The notes under the pieces are model-generated. The model made no database searches. It was given only the letters and a program-made list of their open reading frames with translations, and had not been told where the DNA came from. From Diabrotica undecimpunctata (lineage: Eukaryota > Arthropoda > Insecta > Coleoptera > Chrysomelidae), in contig NC_092805.1 of the NCBI RefSeq assembly GCF_040954645.1, forward strand, positions 76,106,564-76,170,563: a stretch of DNA of 64,000 nucleotides, written 5' to 3'. Shown here piece after piece: positions 63,921 to 64,000 of this stretch. The translations under genes were made by a program, and so were the position numbers. Numbering within the stretch: the stretch's first letter is position 1; each line of letters starts with the position of its first letter.

Positions 63921-64000
63921 TAAGCTGGTTTTGTTCCATATGAGAGTCTTTTAACTCTAAAAATTCCATAAGGTGTACTCCAAGATAGTAAATGTGATGT
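63921..64000 (-). pseudogene. gypsy-2 RT, upstream part
   Basis: The minus strand reads HLLSWSTPYGIFRVKRLSYG, then TKPA, directly continuing in frame with ACSIFQCIVEK on the other side of the BEL element. This is the RT block with the PFGL-like loop (LSYGTKPA), ahead of the YLDD box. It runs off the window. Confidence 0.85.

Overview
The window looks like a stretch of AT-rich insect nuclear DNA, plausibly from a beetle or another insect with a large, repeat-filled genome. I base this on the mix of BEL/Pao and Ty3/gypsy LTR elements, I-type, RTE and CR1-like LINEs, Tc1 and PIF/Harbinger DNA transposons, and intron-containing THAP/P-element-like transposase genes. The species cannot be fixed from the sequence alone. 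I see no convincing single-copy host gene, tRNA, rRNA or CRISPR array. Almost every coding signal is a transposable element, and many are nested in one another.

Layout. 1-415: decayed THAP-domain exons (-). 764-868: piece of a gypsy LTR. About 1,020-5,202: CR1-like LINE (+). 5,486-6,425: Harbinger-like element with terminal repeats. 6,443-8,986: 5'-truncated RTE (-). 9,125-13,168: decayed P-element/THAP9-like transposase gene (+), with a foldback MITE in one intron and a MITE carrying an RTE fragment in another. 13,383-14,926: Tc1 element (-). 15,110-16,150: RTE relic. 16,918-26,248: a Harbinger element whose terminal repeats now lie 9.3 kb apart, because a complete I-type LINE (20,550-26,052, both ORFs open) and other sequence sit inside it.

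26,995-27,533: LINE 3' fragment. 27,534-34,607: complete BEL/Pao element with a 1,758-codon ORF (-). 34,784-35,412: separate THAP-domain pseudogene. 35,618-39,430 and about 40,430-54,396: two inverted copies of a THAP/P-like transposon around a spacer of about 1 kb. The right copy has been split by a Ty3/gypsy element (42,716-46,657, itself split by an unclassified 1.04-kb insert) and by a second I-type LINE (46,838-52,801). 54,430-64,000: a second gypsy element whose reverse transcriptase is split by a second complete BEL/Pao element (57,161-63,920, 1,729-codon ORF).

The nesting gives a relative chronology. P/THAP-like and Harbinger elements are oldest. The gypsy, RTE and I elements came later. 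The two BEL elements and the 20.5-26 kb I element are youngest, with open ORFs, near-identical LTRs or perfect target-site duplications. Nearly all the later insertions lie on the minus strand, so the window is worth testing as part of a transposon-trap or piRNA-cluster type locus. That is inference only.
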